A stretch of 12,610 nucleotides of DNA from assembly GCA_937981515.1 (NCBI GenBank), contig CALJNY010000073.1, positions 1-12,610 of the forward strand, given 5' to 3'. The DNA comes from an uncultured Collinsella sp. (GTDB taxonomy: Bacteria; Actinomycetota; Coriobacteriia; Coriobacteriales; Coriobacteriaceae). Below the pieces are notes generated by a model, which was given only the letters and a program-made list of their open reading frames with translations, was not told the DNA's origin and ran no database searches. Below are positions 1 through 6,201 of the stretch, one piece after another (position 1 is the stretch's first letter; every line of letters starts with the position of its first letter). A program made the position numbers and the translations under genes.

Positions 1-6
1 CGACAG

Positions 7-32
7 CGCCCGGGGGCAAAAGGCCCCGGGCG
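7..32. repeat. GC-rich inverted repeat (hairpin) at left edge
   Basis: A perfect 9-bp inverted repeat, CGCCCGGGG at 7-15 and CCCCGGGCG at 24-32, encloses an 8-nt loop. No T-run follows, so it is not by itself a canonical terminator. One plus-strand frame entering from the left edge stops at 44-46 (TAA), so this may be the 3' end of a gene lying mostly outside the window, but 14 codons are too few to say. Confidence 0.4.
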
Positions 33-72
33 GCCGGCAGGGCTAAATTCCGACCTACTCCTACCCCCAGCC

Positions 73-110
73 GCCACGGAGGCATCTCCCTCCTCCGTGG
101 CAGCGCTTTT
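73..110 (+). terminator. Intrinsic terminator
   Basis: Perfect 10-bp stem GCCACGGAGG (73-82) / CCTCCGTGGC (92-101) with a 9-nt loop, followed within six bases by TTTT (107-110). It probably ends a plus-strand transcript entering from beyond the left edge; no plus-strand gene lies upstream inside the window. The T-run is short, so efficiency is uncertain. Confidence 0.6.
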
Positions 111-127
111 ATGCGCCGGGTGGGGCG

Positions 128-289
128 CGCCACGAAACCGGCCCATCTACTACGTTTAGCCCCTTACCCCCAACCATGCCAAAAAACGCGAAAACAAAAC
201 CGCAGGTAGAACGCCTGTGGTTTTGTTCAAAACGAAGGTATGGTCATGGGTATCGCGTCAAACGTAGTAGATGGGCCGGTTTCGTGGCG
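128..289. repeat. Composite palindromic element, copy 1
   Basis: The outer arms are a perfect 30-bp inverted repeat at 128-157 and 260-289. Inside them, CCAACCATGCC near 170-180 faces a near-complement around 238-249. At the centre is a second hairpin, AACAAAACCGCAGG (193-206) against CCTGTGGTTTTGTT (214-227), with one mismatch and a 7-nt loop. The whole 162-bp unit can therefore fold on itself end to end. It contains no gene and no transposase. The shared core with copy 2 (381-534) suggests a family of small palindromic repeats; whether it is mobile (MITE- or REP-like) or a structured RNA is not decided by the sequence. Confidence 0.75.
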
Positions 290-380
290 AGCGGTTCCGG
301 CTGATCCCTTGGGGACGGAGGAAAACGGATCATTTTGGTCCCGCGAGGCTGGCGGAGGCACTCGTCCAGGGCCGCCCGAA
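290..380. other. Spacer between palindromic elements, no gene seen
   Basis: This stretch contains a segment, 307-341, that begins TTGGGGACGG and ends TTTTGGTCCC. It is reminiscent of the GGGGAC-type repeat words at 5908-6122 and 9603-9770. An open frame crosses 271-519 but is rich in arginine, lacks a ribosome binding site, and runs through the arms of both palindromes, so it is not called. Confidence 0.4.
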
Positions 381-534
381 CAAAACTATGCCGGTTTACG
401 GGGCTGAGTTACGAGTCTCCAACCATGCCGATATTCGTGAAAATAAAACCGCAGGTAGACGAGCCGTCATTTTGCAGAAAACGCAGGTATGGATGGGGGT
501 CCTGAGTTTGGCCCCGTAAACCGGCATAGTTTTG
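381..534. repeat. Composite palindromic element, copy 2
   Basis: The outer arms are a perfect 24-bp inverted repeat (381-404 and 511-534), unrelated in sequence to the arms of copy 1. The interior matches copy 1 in the same orientation: CCAACCATGCC (419-429), AAAACCGCAGGTAGA (445-459) and AGGTATGG (485-492) all recur in order with similar spacing. The central hairpin seen in copy 1 is degraded here. The arm word CCGGCATAG (521-529) is repeated inverted as CTATGCCGG at 566-574, adding a further nested hairpin outside the element. Confidence 0.75.
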
Positions 535-574
535 AAATGGCCTTAAATCGGTAGCAGCCATTTTGCTATGCCGG
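521..574. repeat. Nested inverted repeat downstream of response regulator
   Basis: CCGGCATAG (521-529) pairs with CTATGCCGG (566-574). Inside that, AAATGGC (535-541) pairs with GCCATTT (557-563). It lies immediately 3' of the minus-strand regulator gene and could form the 3' end structure of that transcript, but it has no U-tract on the minus strand, so it is listed as a repeat and not as a terminator. Confidence 0.5.
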
Positions 575-594
575 AACGGTCGGTCTTCGGGCAA

Positions 595-1224
595 CTACCC
601 TCGCAGGTAGGCGATAGCGATCTGCGTGCGGTTGCGCAGGCCCATCTTTGCCAGGATTGAGCTGATGTGGTTGCGCACGGTGCCTTCGCCCATGTAGGCG
701 GTGGCGGCGATCTCTTTGTTGTCGAGGCCGCGGGCGATGAGTTCGGCGACTTCGAACTCGCGGTCGGTCAGGCTGGCGAAGGCTGCGGGCCGGCGGGGCG
801 TGCCCGCCTCGACGTCCGTTCCGTCAAAATCGATGTCCTCGATCGCCTTGCCCTCGAGCACGCGCTTGCCAGCCATGACCTGCGCCAACGCTGGTGGAAT
901 GGCGGCGACATCGGTTTTAATCAGGTAGCCGCGGGCGCCCAGTTTAAGCGCCGACACAATGTACTCGTCATCCGAGAATGTCGTCAAAAACACCACGCGT
1001 GCCGTGGGTTCGTGCTCAAGGATCTCGCGTGCCGCCGATAGGCCGTCGCGTTCCGGCATCTGAATGTCGAGCAGCGCGATATCGGGTGCGTGTTCGGCAT
1101 AGAGCGAAACCGCGTCGTTGCCGTTGGCGCCGGTACCCACTACCTCGATCTGCGGCTGGGCGCCCAGGATAATCTTGAGCGAATCGACCACTAAGCGGTC
1201 GTCGTCGACAACGATGAGCCTCAT
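595..1224 (-). CDS. NarL/LuxR-family two-component response regulator
   Basis: A 209-residue DNA-binding response regulator, full length for the NarL/FixJ class. The receiver domain (about 1-120) shows the acidic cluster D7-D9, the phospho-acceptor D53 in LLDIQMP, T81/T82 in VVFLTTF and K103 in YLIKTD. The C-terminal GerE/LuxR helix-turn-helix (about 148-209) reads LTDREFEVAELIARGLDNKE then GTVRNHISSILAKMG, the classical signature. It is translated from an ATG overlapping the kinase stop codon (ATGA at 1221-1224), so the two are translationally coupled. By family knowledge it is phosphorylated by its neighbour kinase and controls promoters nearby; the divergent ABC exporter operon starting at 2561 is the obvious inferred target. 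No clear intrinsic terminator follows it; palindromic repeats lie just downstream. Confidence 0.95.
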   Translation of the reverse strand: MRLIVVDDDRLVVDSLKIILGAQPQIEVVGTGANGNDAVSLYAEHAPDIALLDIQMPERDGLSAAREILEHEPTARVVFLTTFSDDEYIVSALKLGARGYLIKTDVAAIPPALAQVMAGKRVLEGKAIEDIDFDGTDVEAGTPRRPAAFASLTDREFEVAELIARGLDNKEIAATAYMGEGTVRNHISSILAKMGLRNRTQIAIAYLRG

Positions 1225-2363
1225 CGGTCCTCATCTCCTTGCTGTTTGGGGACGGTGGCAAACACGCGCCAGCCGGGGGCGCCGGCGCGCAGGCCGGCGG
1301 TGAAGGTTCCGCCAAGCGCCTCGACGCGCTCGCGCATGGAGGCGAGCCCCATGCCTTCTACGACGTTGCTGCTCGCCGGGGTCGCGTCCGCGCCATCATC
1401 GGTAACGATGAGCTGGTAAAACGACGGATGCTCCATGCATCGTACGGTGACGGTCTGGGCGCAAGCGTGGCGCATGGCGTTGGAAAGCGCCTCGCGCAGG
1501 ACCGCCGCAAAACAGTTGGCGACGTTTGCGGGTGCATGCTCGGCCAAAACTTCAAGCTCAATCTGCGGGCCGCCGTCCGAGCGCGCGCCTTCAACAATGC
1601 GTTCGAGCTGCACGGAAAGGTCGACGGCGTTGTCGTTGAGCGCGTGGACGCTGGTGCGCACAAGCTGGAGCGCCTCGTCAACCGTGCGTTTGACGTCGGC
1701 GAAATCGGCGGCAACCCTGGGCTCGTCGGCGTGGACCACGCGTAGGGCTTCGGCCTGCAGTGAGGCGCGCGTGAGCTGGTGCCCGACGTTATCGTGGATC
1801 TCGCGCGCGATGCGGGCGCGTTCGGCGAGCGTCGCGAGCTCGACTTCGTAGTCCTGGCGGTCGGCAAGGTCACGGTTGCGCGCTTCGAGCGCGAGGGCTC
1901 GTTCTTGCAGCTCGTCGCGGGTACGGCGCATGCGCTGCTGTTCGCGCTCCAACTGGGCGGTACGTAGCGATAGCAAGGTGGCGGCAACCGAAAGGATAGC
2001 GGTCAGCAGGAGCGTTCGGGTGGTGAGCGCGCCGCCGCGAAGGTCCGCGGCAAGCGCGCAGACAAACACGGTGCCAATCGCCAGCGCGGGCCAGATGCGT
2101 TCACGGCGCACGCGTCGCGCGATGTCATAGAGGGCGAGAGGCGCAAACGGCACAAACGTCGGCACGAAGACAGCCGCGATGATGTAAGCGTAACTTGCGG
2201 TCTCGCTTGCGTGGCGTGTGCGTTCCCCCTGTACGACCTCGGCCAGCGAGGTGGCAATAACGCCAAGGCAAAACGCCGCGACCAGGCGAGCGTCCACAGC
2301 AAGGCCTATGGCGGCCGCAATGCAGCACGCCAGCACGATCGATTTGTCGAAAAGCCTGTTCAT
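1221..2363 (-). CDS. Membrane sensor histidine kinase (HisKA_3, NarL-partner type)
   Basis: A 380-residue kinase from the chosen start. About four to five hydrophobic segments fill residues 9-135, with almost no extracellular loop, as in intramembrane-sensing kinases. A coiled linker (about 135-180) follows. The HisKA_3 dimerisation helix carries the phospho-acceptor H190 in REIHDNVGHQLTR. The ATPase domain has the N-box REALSNAMRHA (290-300), a shortened D-box TDDGAD and the G-box GMGLASMRERVEALGG (337-352). The frame extends upstream to 2525, but those 54 residues are arginine-rich and run into the divergent promoter region. The start at 2363 begins MNRLFDK directly before the first membrane helix. 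No Shine-Dalgarno precedes it; instead TACAAT sits 6 nt upstream, suggesting leaderless translation. It diverges from the ABC exporter and is coupled to the regulator downstream. Confidence 0.92.
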   Translation of the reverse strand: MNRLFDKSIVLACCIAAAIGLAVDARLVAAFCLGVIATSLAEVVQGERTRHASETASYAYIIAAVFVPTFVPFAPLALYDIARRVRRERIWPALAIGTVFVCALAADLRGGALTTRTLLLTAILSVAATLLSLRTAQLEREQQRMRRTRDELQERALALEARNRDLADRQDYEVELATLAERARIAREIHDNVGHQLTRASLQAEALRVVHADEPRVAADFADVKRTVDEALQLVRTSVHALNDNAVDLSVQLERIVEGARSDGGPQIELEVLAEHAPANVANCFAAVLREALSNAMRHACAQTVTVRCMEHPSFYQLIVTDDGADATPASSNVVEGMGLASMRERVEALGGTFTAGLRAGAPGWRVFATVPKQQGDEDR

Positions 2364-2369
2364 ACGGGT

Positions 2370-2375
2370 ATTGTA
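2370..2375 (-). promoter_or_regulatory. Putative -10 box giving a leaderless kinase transcript
   Basis: TACAAT on the minus strand (5 of 6 to TATAAT) ends 6 nt before the kinase ATG at 2363, placing the expected transcription start at or next to the start codon. No good -35 is visible at 16-18 bp. This fits the absence of a ribosome binding site before the ATG. Confidence 0.4.
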
Positions 2376-2426
2376 CGCGAACCCGCGCGTGGTGGAGGAG
2401 CCGCCTGCGCAACCGTGACATTCCTC

Positions 2427-2463
2427 CCGTGCGGCAAAGCGGGGACGTCGGCGGGCCGCACGG
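2427..2463. promoter_or_regulatory. Inverted repeat in the divergent kinase/exporter promoter region
   Basis: CCGTGCGGC (2427-2435) and GCCGCACGG (2455-2463) form a perfect 9-bp inverted repeat around a 19-nt centre. It sits midway between the divergent kinase and exporter starts. It could be an operator shared by both directions or a hairpin in a leader RNA. No experimental motif is claimed. Confidence 0.4.
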
Positions 2464-2478
2464 CCAAGCCCCGCACTC

Positions 2479-2492
2479 GTGACAAAGCTCAC
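2479..2492. promoter_or_regulatory. CRP-like half-site pair GTGA-N6-TCAC
   Basis: GTGACAAAGCTCAC has the GTGA-N6-TCAC layout bound by CRP/FNR-family regulators. Its centre lies about 75 bp before the ABC exporter ATG. The word GTGACA also occurs at 2415-2420. A match this short could be chance. Confidence 0.25.
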
Positions 2493-2560
2493 TGGCGTGC
2501 GCCGGCGGCTCCTGCGATGATGCAATCGTACCGGGCCGCAATCAACGGAAGGGCCGCCTC

Positions 2561-3499
2561 ATGACAGACATCGTCCACGTCGAAAACCTCGTCAAGCGCT
2601 ATGACGACCTTATCGCGCTCGACCACTTTAACCTGAGCATCGCCACCGGCGAGATCTTTTGCCTGCTCGGACCCAACGGTTCGGGCAAGACTACGTCCAT
2701 CAACTGTATCCTGCAGCTGCTTGCCTACGACAAAGGCACCATCGAGCTGTTCGGCGAACCCATGACGCCCGCCCGCTACGACCTCAAGCGCCGCATCGGC
2801 GTGGTGCCGCAGCAGGTGGCGGTATTCGACGAGCTCACGGTGCGCGAGAACATTGACTATTTCTGCAGCCTCTACGTCAACGACCGCAAGCACCGCCGCG
2901 CGCTGGTGAACGAGGCGATCGACTTTGTCGGGCTGGGCGACTTTGCCAAGTTCCGCCCCGGCAAGCTCTCGGGCGGCCTGGCGCGTCGCCTCAACATCGC
3001 CTGCGGTATCGCGCACAAGCCCGAGCTCATCTTCTTTGACGAGCCCACGGTGGCGGTCGACCCACAGAGCCGCAACGCCATCCTGGAGGGCATCTGCCGC
3101 TTGCGCGACGAGGGCGCCACAGTGGTGTATACCAGCCATTACATGGAGGAAGTCGAGCAAATCTGCAGCCGCATCATGATCATGGACGGCGGGCGCGTGC
3201 TGGCGCAGGGCACCAACGACGAGCTCAAGCGCATGATTCAGATGGGCGAGCGCGTGACCGTCGAGGTGGGCGCCGTCGAGCCCGCCACGGTCGAGCGGCT
3301 GCGCGCCCTCGAGCACGTGCTTTCGGTTGAGCTGTCCGGCGGCGAGATCGTCTGCACCTGCGAAGCGAGCCCGCACAACCTGGTCGACATCCTCGACACG
3401 CTGCGCGCCGCCGATGTGGCGCTCGGCCGCGTGTGGAGCGAGCCACCGACCCTCAACGACGTGTTCCTCGAGATCACCGGCCGCGAGCTGCGCGACTAG
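2561..3499 (+). CDS. ABC-2 exporter ATP-binding protein
   Basis: A 312-residue ATPase that energises the two permeases encoded directly after it. The nucleotide-binding domain (about 4-230) shows Walker A GPNGSGKTT (37-45), the Q-loop region VVPQQ (81-85), the signature LSGGLARR (136-143), Walker B LIFFDEP (156-162) and the switch histidine H193 in YTSHYMEEVEQ. The signature has L in place of the usual Q, and the D-loop reads VAVD, not the common GLD. About 80 extra C-terminal residues (230-312) match the accessory domain of drug/lipid ABC-2 ATPases (DrrA/CcmA/Lnr type). Ribosome binding site GGAAGGG (2547-2553) lies 7 nt before the ATG. It is first in a tight three-gene operon (9-bp gap to the next). 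Substrate is unknown; an antimicrobial or lipid is inferred from context. Confidence 0.95.
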   Translation: MTDIVHVENLVKRYDDLIALDHFNLSIATGEIFCLLGPNGSGKTTSINCILQLLAYDKGTIELFGEPMTPARYDLKRRIGVVPQQVAVFDELTVRENIDYFCSLYVNDRKHRRALVNEAIDFVGLGDFAKFRPGKLSGGLARRLNIACGIAHKPELIFFDEPTVAVDPQSRNAILEGICRLRDEGATVVYTSHYMEEVEQICSRIMIMDGGRVLAQGTNDELKRMIQMGERVTVEVGAVEPATVERLRALEHVLSVELSGGEIVCTCEASPHNLVDILDTLRAADVALGRVWSEPPTLNDVFLEITGRELRD

Positions 3500-3508
3500 G
3501 GGGCAGTC

Positions 3509-4696
3509 ATGTTCAACACCATCATCACTACGGTCAAGACGCTGCTGCGCCGGCCGAGTACGTGGGTCTGGGGCGCTCTCTTTCCCATCGCGCTTTCCAC
3601 GATGTTCATGTTTATGTTTGCGAATCTGAGCTCCGACGGCACGGTCGACCCGGTGCCGGTGGCCGTCGTGGCGGACGAGGCCTGGGACGCCTCGACCTTT
3701 AAGGACGTGGCGACGTCGCTTGCCAAGGAAGGCGGCGATCAGCTGCTCGAGATCCACGAGCTCGACGACGCAGCCGATGCGAACCGTGCGCTTAAGGCCG
3801 GCGAGGTCGCGGGCATCTATACGGTCGACGATGCGGGCACGCCCAAACTCACGTTGCTTTCGAGCTATGGCAGCTCGCGTGCGACGTCGGTGCTCACCGA
3901 CCGCAGTATTCTGGAGACGGTGGCAAGCTCGTATACACAAAATGCCGAGCTCATGTCCCAGATTGCCCAGGACAACCCGGCGGCGCTCGCCGACCCGGAG
4001 GCGGTTGCGCGCGCCCTGTCGCTCGAGGGCGGCACCCGCCGCGTAAGCCTGACACGCACCACGCCCGATGGCACGGTCGTCTACTATTACGCGCTTTTTG
4101 GCCTGGTCGCGATGATGTCTGCGGAGTTTGCCGCCTTGAGCGTTGTCGACCTGCAGCCCAATCTGTCGGGCCTTGGCGCACGTCGCTGTGTGGGCGGTCT
4201 TTCCAAGACGGCATCGCTGACCGGCATCTTTGTCGGCTCGTGGCTGGTCTCCTTTGCCTCGATGATGATCGCGATCGGCTACGTGCGCCTGGTCGTGGGC
4301 GTCGACTTTGGCGGGCGCGAGGGGCTGTGTCTGGTGGGTGGCGCCGCTTCCGCGCTTGCCGCCACGGGCTTGGGCCTTTTTGTGGGCACGCTTCCCGTTA
4401 AGGGCGGCAAGGCGTCCAAGTCCGGCATCCTCACGGGCTTTGCTACCACGTGCGCCCTGTTCGCCGGCCTCTACGGCGAGCCGGCGATGGCGCTTGCCGA
4501 CGACGTCGCCCGCGCCTGCCCGGCCGAGTGCTGGCTCAACCCCGTCAAGCTCATCTGCGACATGTTCAACCGCCTGTATTTCTTTGAGAACCTGGGCCCC
4601 TTTGTCGTTCGCGCCGGCGCGCTGGTCCTTATGGCGCTGCTGTTCGTTGCCGCCGCCACGCTGACCTTTGGAAGGAGCCGCTATGAGCACCTTTAA
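3509..4696 (+). CDS. ABC-2 type exporter permease, first subunit
   Basis: A 395-residue membrane protein with the ABC-2 layout: one N-terminal helix (about 17-40), a large extracytoplasmic domain (about 41-188), then five hydrophobic segments starting at VVYYYALFGLVAMMSAEF (about 190) and ending with VVRAGALVLMALLFVAAATL near the C-terminus. It should form a heterodimer with the next gene product, powered by the preceding ATPase. A Shine-Dalgarno AGGGGGC (3498-3504) overlaps the end of the ATPase gene. The last 14 bases overlap the next gene, whose ribosome binding site lies inside this one. The size and the pairing with a second, similar permease resemble the LnrM/LnrN arrangement of the Bacillus linearmycin exporter; that comparison rests on architecture only. 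Confidence 0.9.
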   Translation: MFNTIITTVKTLLRRPSTWVWGALFPIALSTMFMFMFANLSSDGTVDPVPVAVVADEAWDASTFKDVATSLAKEGGDQLLEIHELDDAADANRALKAGEVAGIYTVDDAGTPKLTLLSSYGSSRATSVLTDRSILETVASSYTQNAELMSQIAQDNPAALADPEAVARALSLEGGTRRVSLTRTTPDGTVVYYYALFGLVAMMSAEFAALSVVDLQPNLSGLGARRCVGGLSKTASLTGIFVGSWLVSFASMMIAIGYVRLVVGVDFGGREGLCLVGGAASALAATGLGLFVGTLPVKGGKASKSGILTGFATTCALFAGLYGEPAMALADDVARACPAECWLNPVKLICDMFNRLYFFENLGPFVVRAGALVLMALLFVAAATLTFGRSRYEHL

Positions 4697-5888
4697 GACT
4701 GCGCTTCGCATGGCGCTGGCGCACCCGTTCTACCTGCTCATCTACACGGTGTTCATTTCGCTGGTGGGCGTATTCATCGCGGCATCGGTGAGCTGGAACT
4801 CGTCGCAGCTCACCGAGTACGAGCCCTACGATGCCAACGTGATCGTGGTCGACCGCGACGACAGCGACCTTTCGCATGCGCTCACCAAGCACCTGGGGTC
4901 GCGCTTTGAGTTGGTCACGGGCGTCGGCGACGATACCTACGATCTTGCGGACGCGCTCTCCAAGAGCAACAGCGCCAAGGGTAGCGCCGACTGCGTGTTC
5001 TTTATCCCGGAGGGGTTTGAGAACGACCTGGTCGCGGCCGCCCGCGCGGGGGAGGCCCTGCCCAAGCTCGATGTGACCTACGGTGCCGGCACCATGGCGG
5101 CGGCGCTTTCGTCTGCCGAGGCTTCGCGCTGGATCTCGCTCGCGGGCGCTGCAGCCGCACTTGAGCCCACTGCCTCCAACGGCGACGTTGCCAAGGCCGC
5201 CGAACATGCCGCTGCAAAGCGCGCGGAGGTCCAGATCGAGCGGGTCAAGGTCGACTCGGCTGCTGCCGCCACGCTCGAGTCGTACTTCAACTTTGGCGCG
5301 TACGCGATTATCTCGTCGGTCATCGTATCGGTGGGGTTGGTGTTCTCGGGCATGAACGAGCCCGAGCGCGTGCGTCGTATGGATGCCGGCCCAATCTCCG
5401 AGCGCCAACGTTCGCTTGCCGTGTTTGCCGCCGCCGCCGTGCTCACCGTCTGCATCTGGTTTGTGTCGAGCATGATGGGCGTCGTGGGCTTTGCCAGTGC
5501 GGTTGCCGAGGTCGGCGTGGGCCGCGTGTGCCTTGCGCTGGCGGCAACGTTTGCCCTGGCGTGCACGCCGCTGGCCGTTGGCTTTACGCTGTCGAGCCTG
5601 GGCGCGCGCGAGGAGCTGCTCAACGGCGTGGGCAACTTACTCGGCATGCTCATGACGTTTTTGGGCGGCGCCTGGATGCCGCTGTCGCTCATGGGTTCGG
5701 CCGTGCAAACCGTGGCGCACTTTGTGCCGACATATTGGGTGAACGACGCGATCGGCAAGGCGCTCGCCGCGGACCTGACGTCCACCGTGCTGGGCGACAT
5801 CGCCTGCGACCTGGGCGTCACCGTGCTCTTCGCCGCCGCCATCGCCGCCGCAGGCCTGGCCCTTTCACGCACCAAATCCCGCGCCTAG
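4683..5888 (+). CDS. ABC-2 type exporter permease, second subunit
   Basis: A 401-residue permease with the same plan as its neighbour: N-terminal helix (about 15-36, HPFYLLIYTVFISLVGVF), an extracytoplasmic domain to about residue 200 with an alanine-rich stretch, then five or so membrane segments beginning FGAYAIISSVIVSVGLVFSG. The motif LGGAWMPLSLMG followed by PTYWVNDAI is typical of the late loop of ABC-2 permeases. The start at 4683 is preferred because GGAAGGAG (4670-4677) sits 5 nt before it; an in-frame ATG at 4668 lies ahead of that site. It overlaps the first permease by 14 bp, indicating coupled, probably stoichiometric, expression. No terminator hairpin with a T-run follows; repeats begin 20 bp after the stop. 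Confidence 0.9.
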   Translation: MSTFKTALRMALAHPFYLLIYTVFISLVGVFIAASVSWNSSQLTEYEPYDANVIVVDRDDSDLSHALTKHLGSRFELVTGVGDDTYDLADALSKSNSAKGSADCVFFIPEGFENDLVAAARAGEALPKLDVTYGAGTMAAALSSAEASRWISLAGAAAALEPTASNGDVAKAAEHAAAKRAEVQIERVKVDSAAAATLESYFNFGAYAIISSVIVSVGLVFSGMNEPERVRRMDAGPISERQRSLAVFAAAAVLTVCIWFVSSMMGVVGFASAVAEVGVGRVCLALAATFALACTPLAVGFTLSSLGAREELLNGVGNLLGMLMTFLGGAWMPLSLMGSAVQTVAHFVPTYWVNDAIGKALAADLTSTVLGDIACDLGVTVLFAAAIAAAGLALSRTKSRA

Positions 5889-5907
5889 TCACCTAGTCAT
5901 TGGGTAC

Positions 5908-6122
5908 TCATTGGGGACAGACTTAAACGACCAAGAGTGGTCATTGGGGACAGACTTAAACGACTAGTCATTGGGGACAGTCTTTGCCGAACCGCCGGCT
6001 TGCCGGCCGGGTTGCCAAGGACTGTCCTCAGCTGCCGGCAGAAAGGGAACGTCCCTAACTGCCGGGTGGCGAAAGAGTGTCCCCAACAGCTAGTCATTTA
6101 AGAACGTCCCCAATGACTAGTC
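5908..6122. repeat. GGGGACAG-type intergenic repeat cluster A
   Basis: Two perfect 24-bp direct copies of a unit starting TCATTGGGGACAG lie at 5908-5931 and 5941-5964, and a third copy of that 13-bp word opens at 5967. From there a larger palindromic block runs to 6122, bounded by a perfect 17-bp inverted repeat, GACTAGTCATTGGGGAC (5962-5978) and its complement (6106-6122). Inside are a GGACAGTC / GACTGTCC stem (about 5974-6027), the palindrome CTGCCGGCAG (6032-6041) and the hairpin AGGGA-ACG-TCCCT (6044-6056). No gene fits. The block is closely related to 9603-9770. It resembles REP-type palindromes; no transposase is present here. Confidence 0.75.
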
Positions 6123-6166
6123 TGAAATAAAATCCAGGCCTCGCCCAAAAATAGTTCGCCAAGGTT

Positions 6167-6190
6167 TACTATTATGTTCATAAAGTAGTA
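6167..6190. promoter_or_regulatory. Imperfect palindrome (candidate operator) before MacB-type ATPase
   Basis: TACTA TTATG TT CATAA AG TAGTA: TTATG/CATAA and outer TACTA/TAGTA are complementary, with a 2-bp asymmetry. The stretch also contains -10-like words (TACTAT at 6167, TATTAT at 6170) but no good -35. It ends 12 bp before the first ATG of the ABC module, a natural position for a repressor site. The binding protein is unknown. Confidence 0.4.
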
Positions 6191-6201
6191 CAAGGCTAAC
6201 A

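Noticed and set aside
271..519. Small plus-strand open frame in the left intergenic region
   Set aside because: It crosses arms of two palindromic repeats, has no ribosome binding site and no recognisable sequence.
2364..2525. N-terminal extension of the histidine kinase
   Set aside because: Fifty-four arginine-rich residues before the first membrane helix are atypical, run into the divergent promoter region, and have no Shine-Dalgarno; ATG at 2363 is better.
2489..4711. 740-codon open frame on the minus strand opposite the exporter genes
   Set aside because: It is antisense to three ABC genes with clear motifs. Long antisense frames are expected with strong third-position GC bias, and its protein is low-complexity (R, H, D, G) without recognisable domains.
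5908..6122. CRISPR array
   Set aside because: Only two or three direct copies with short, uneven spacers and nested inverted repeats; no cas genes nearby.
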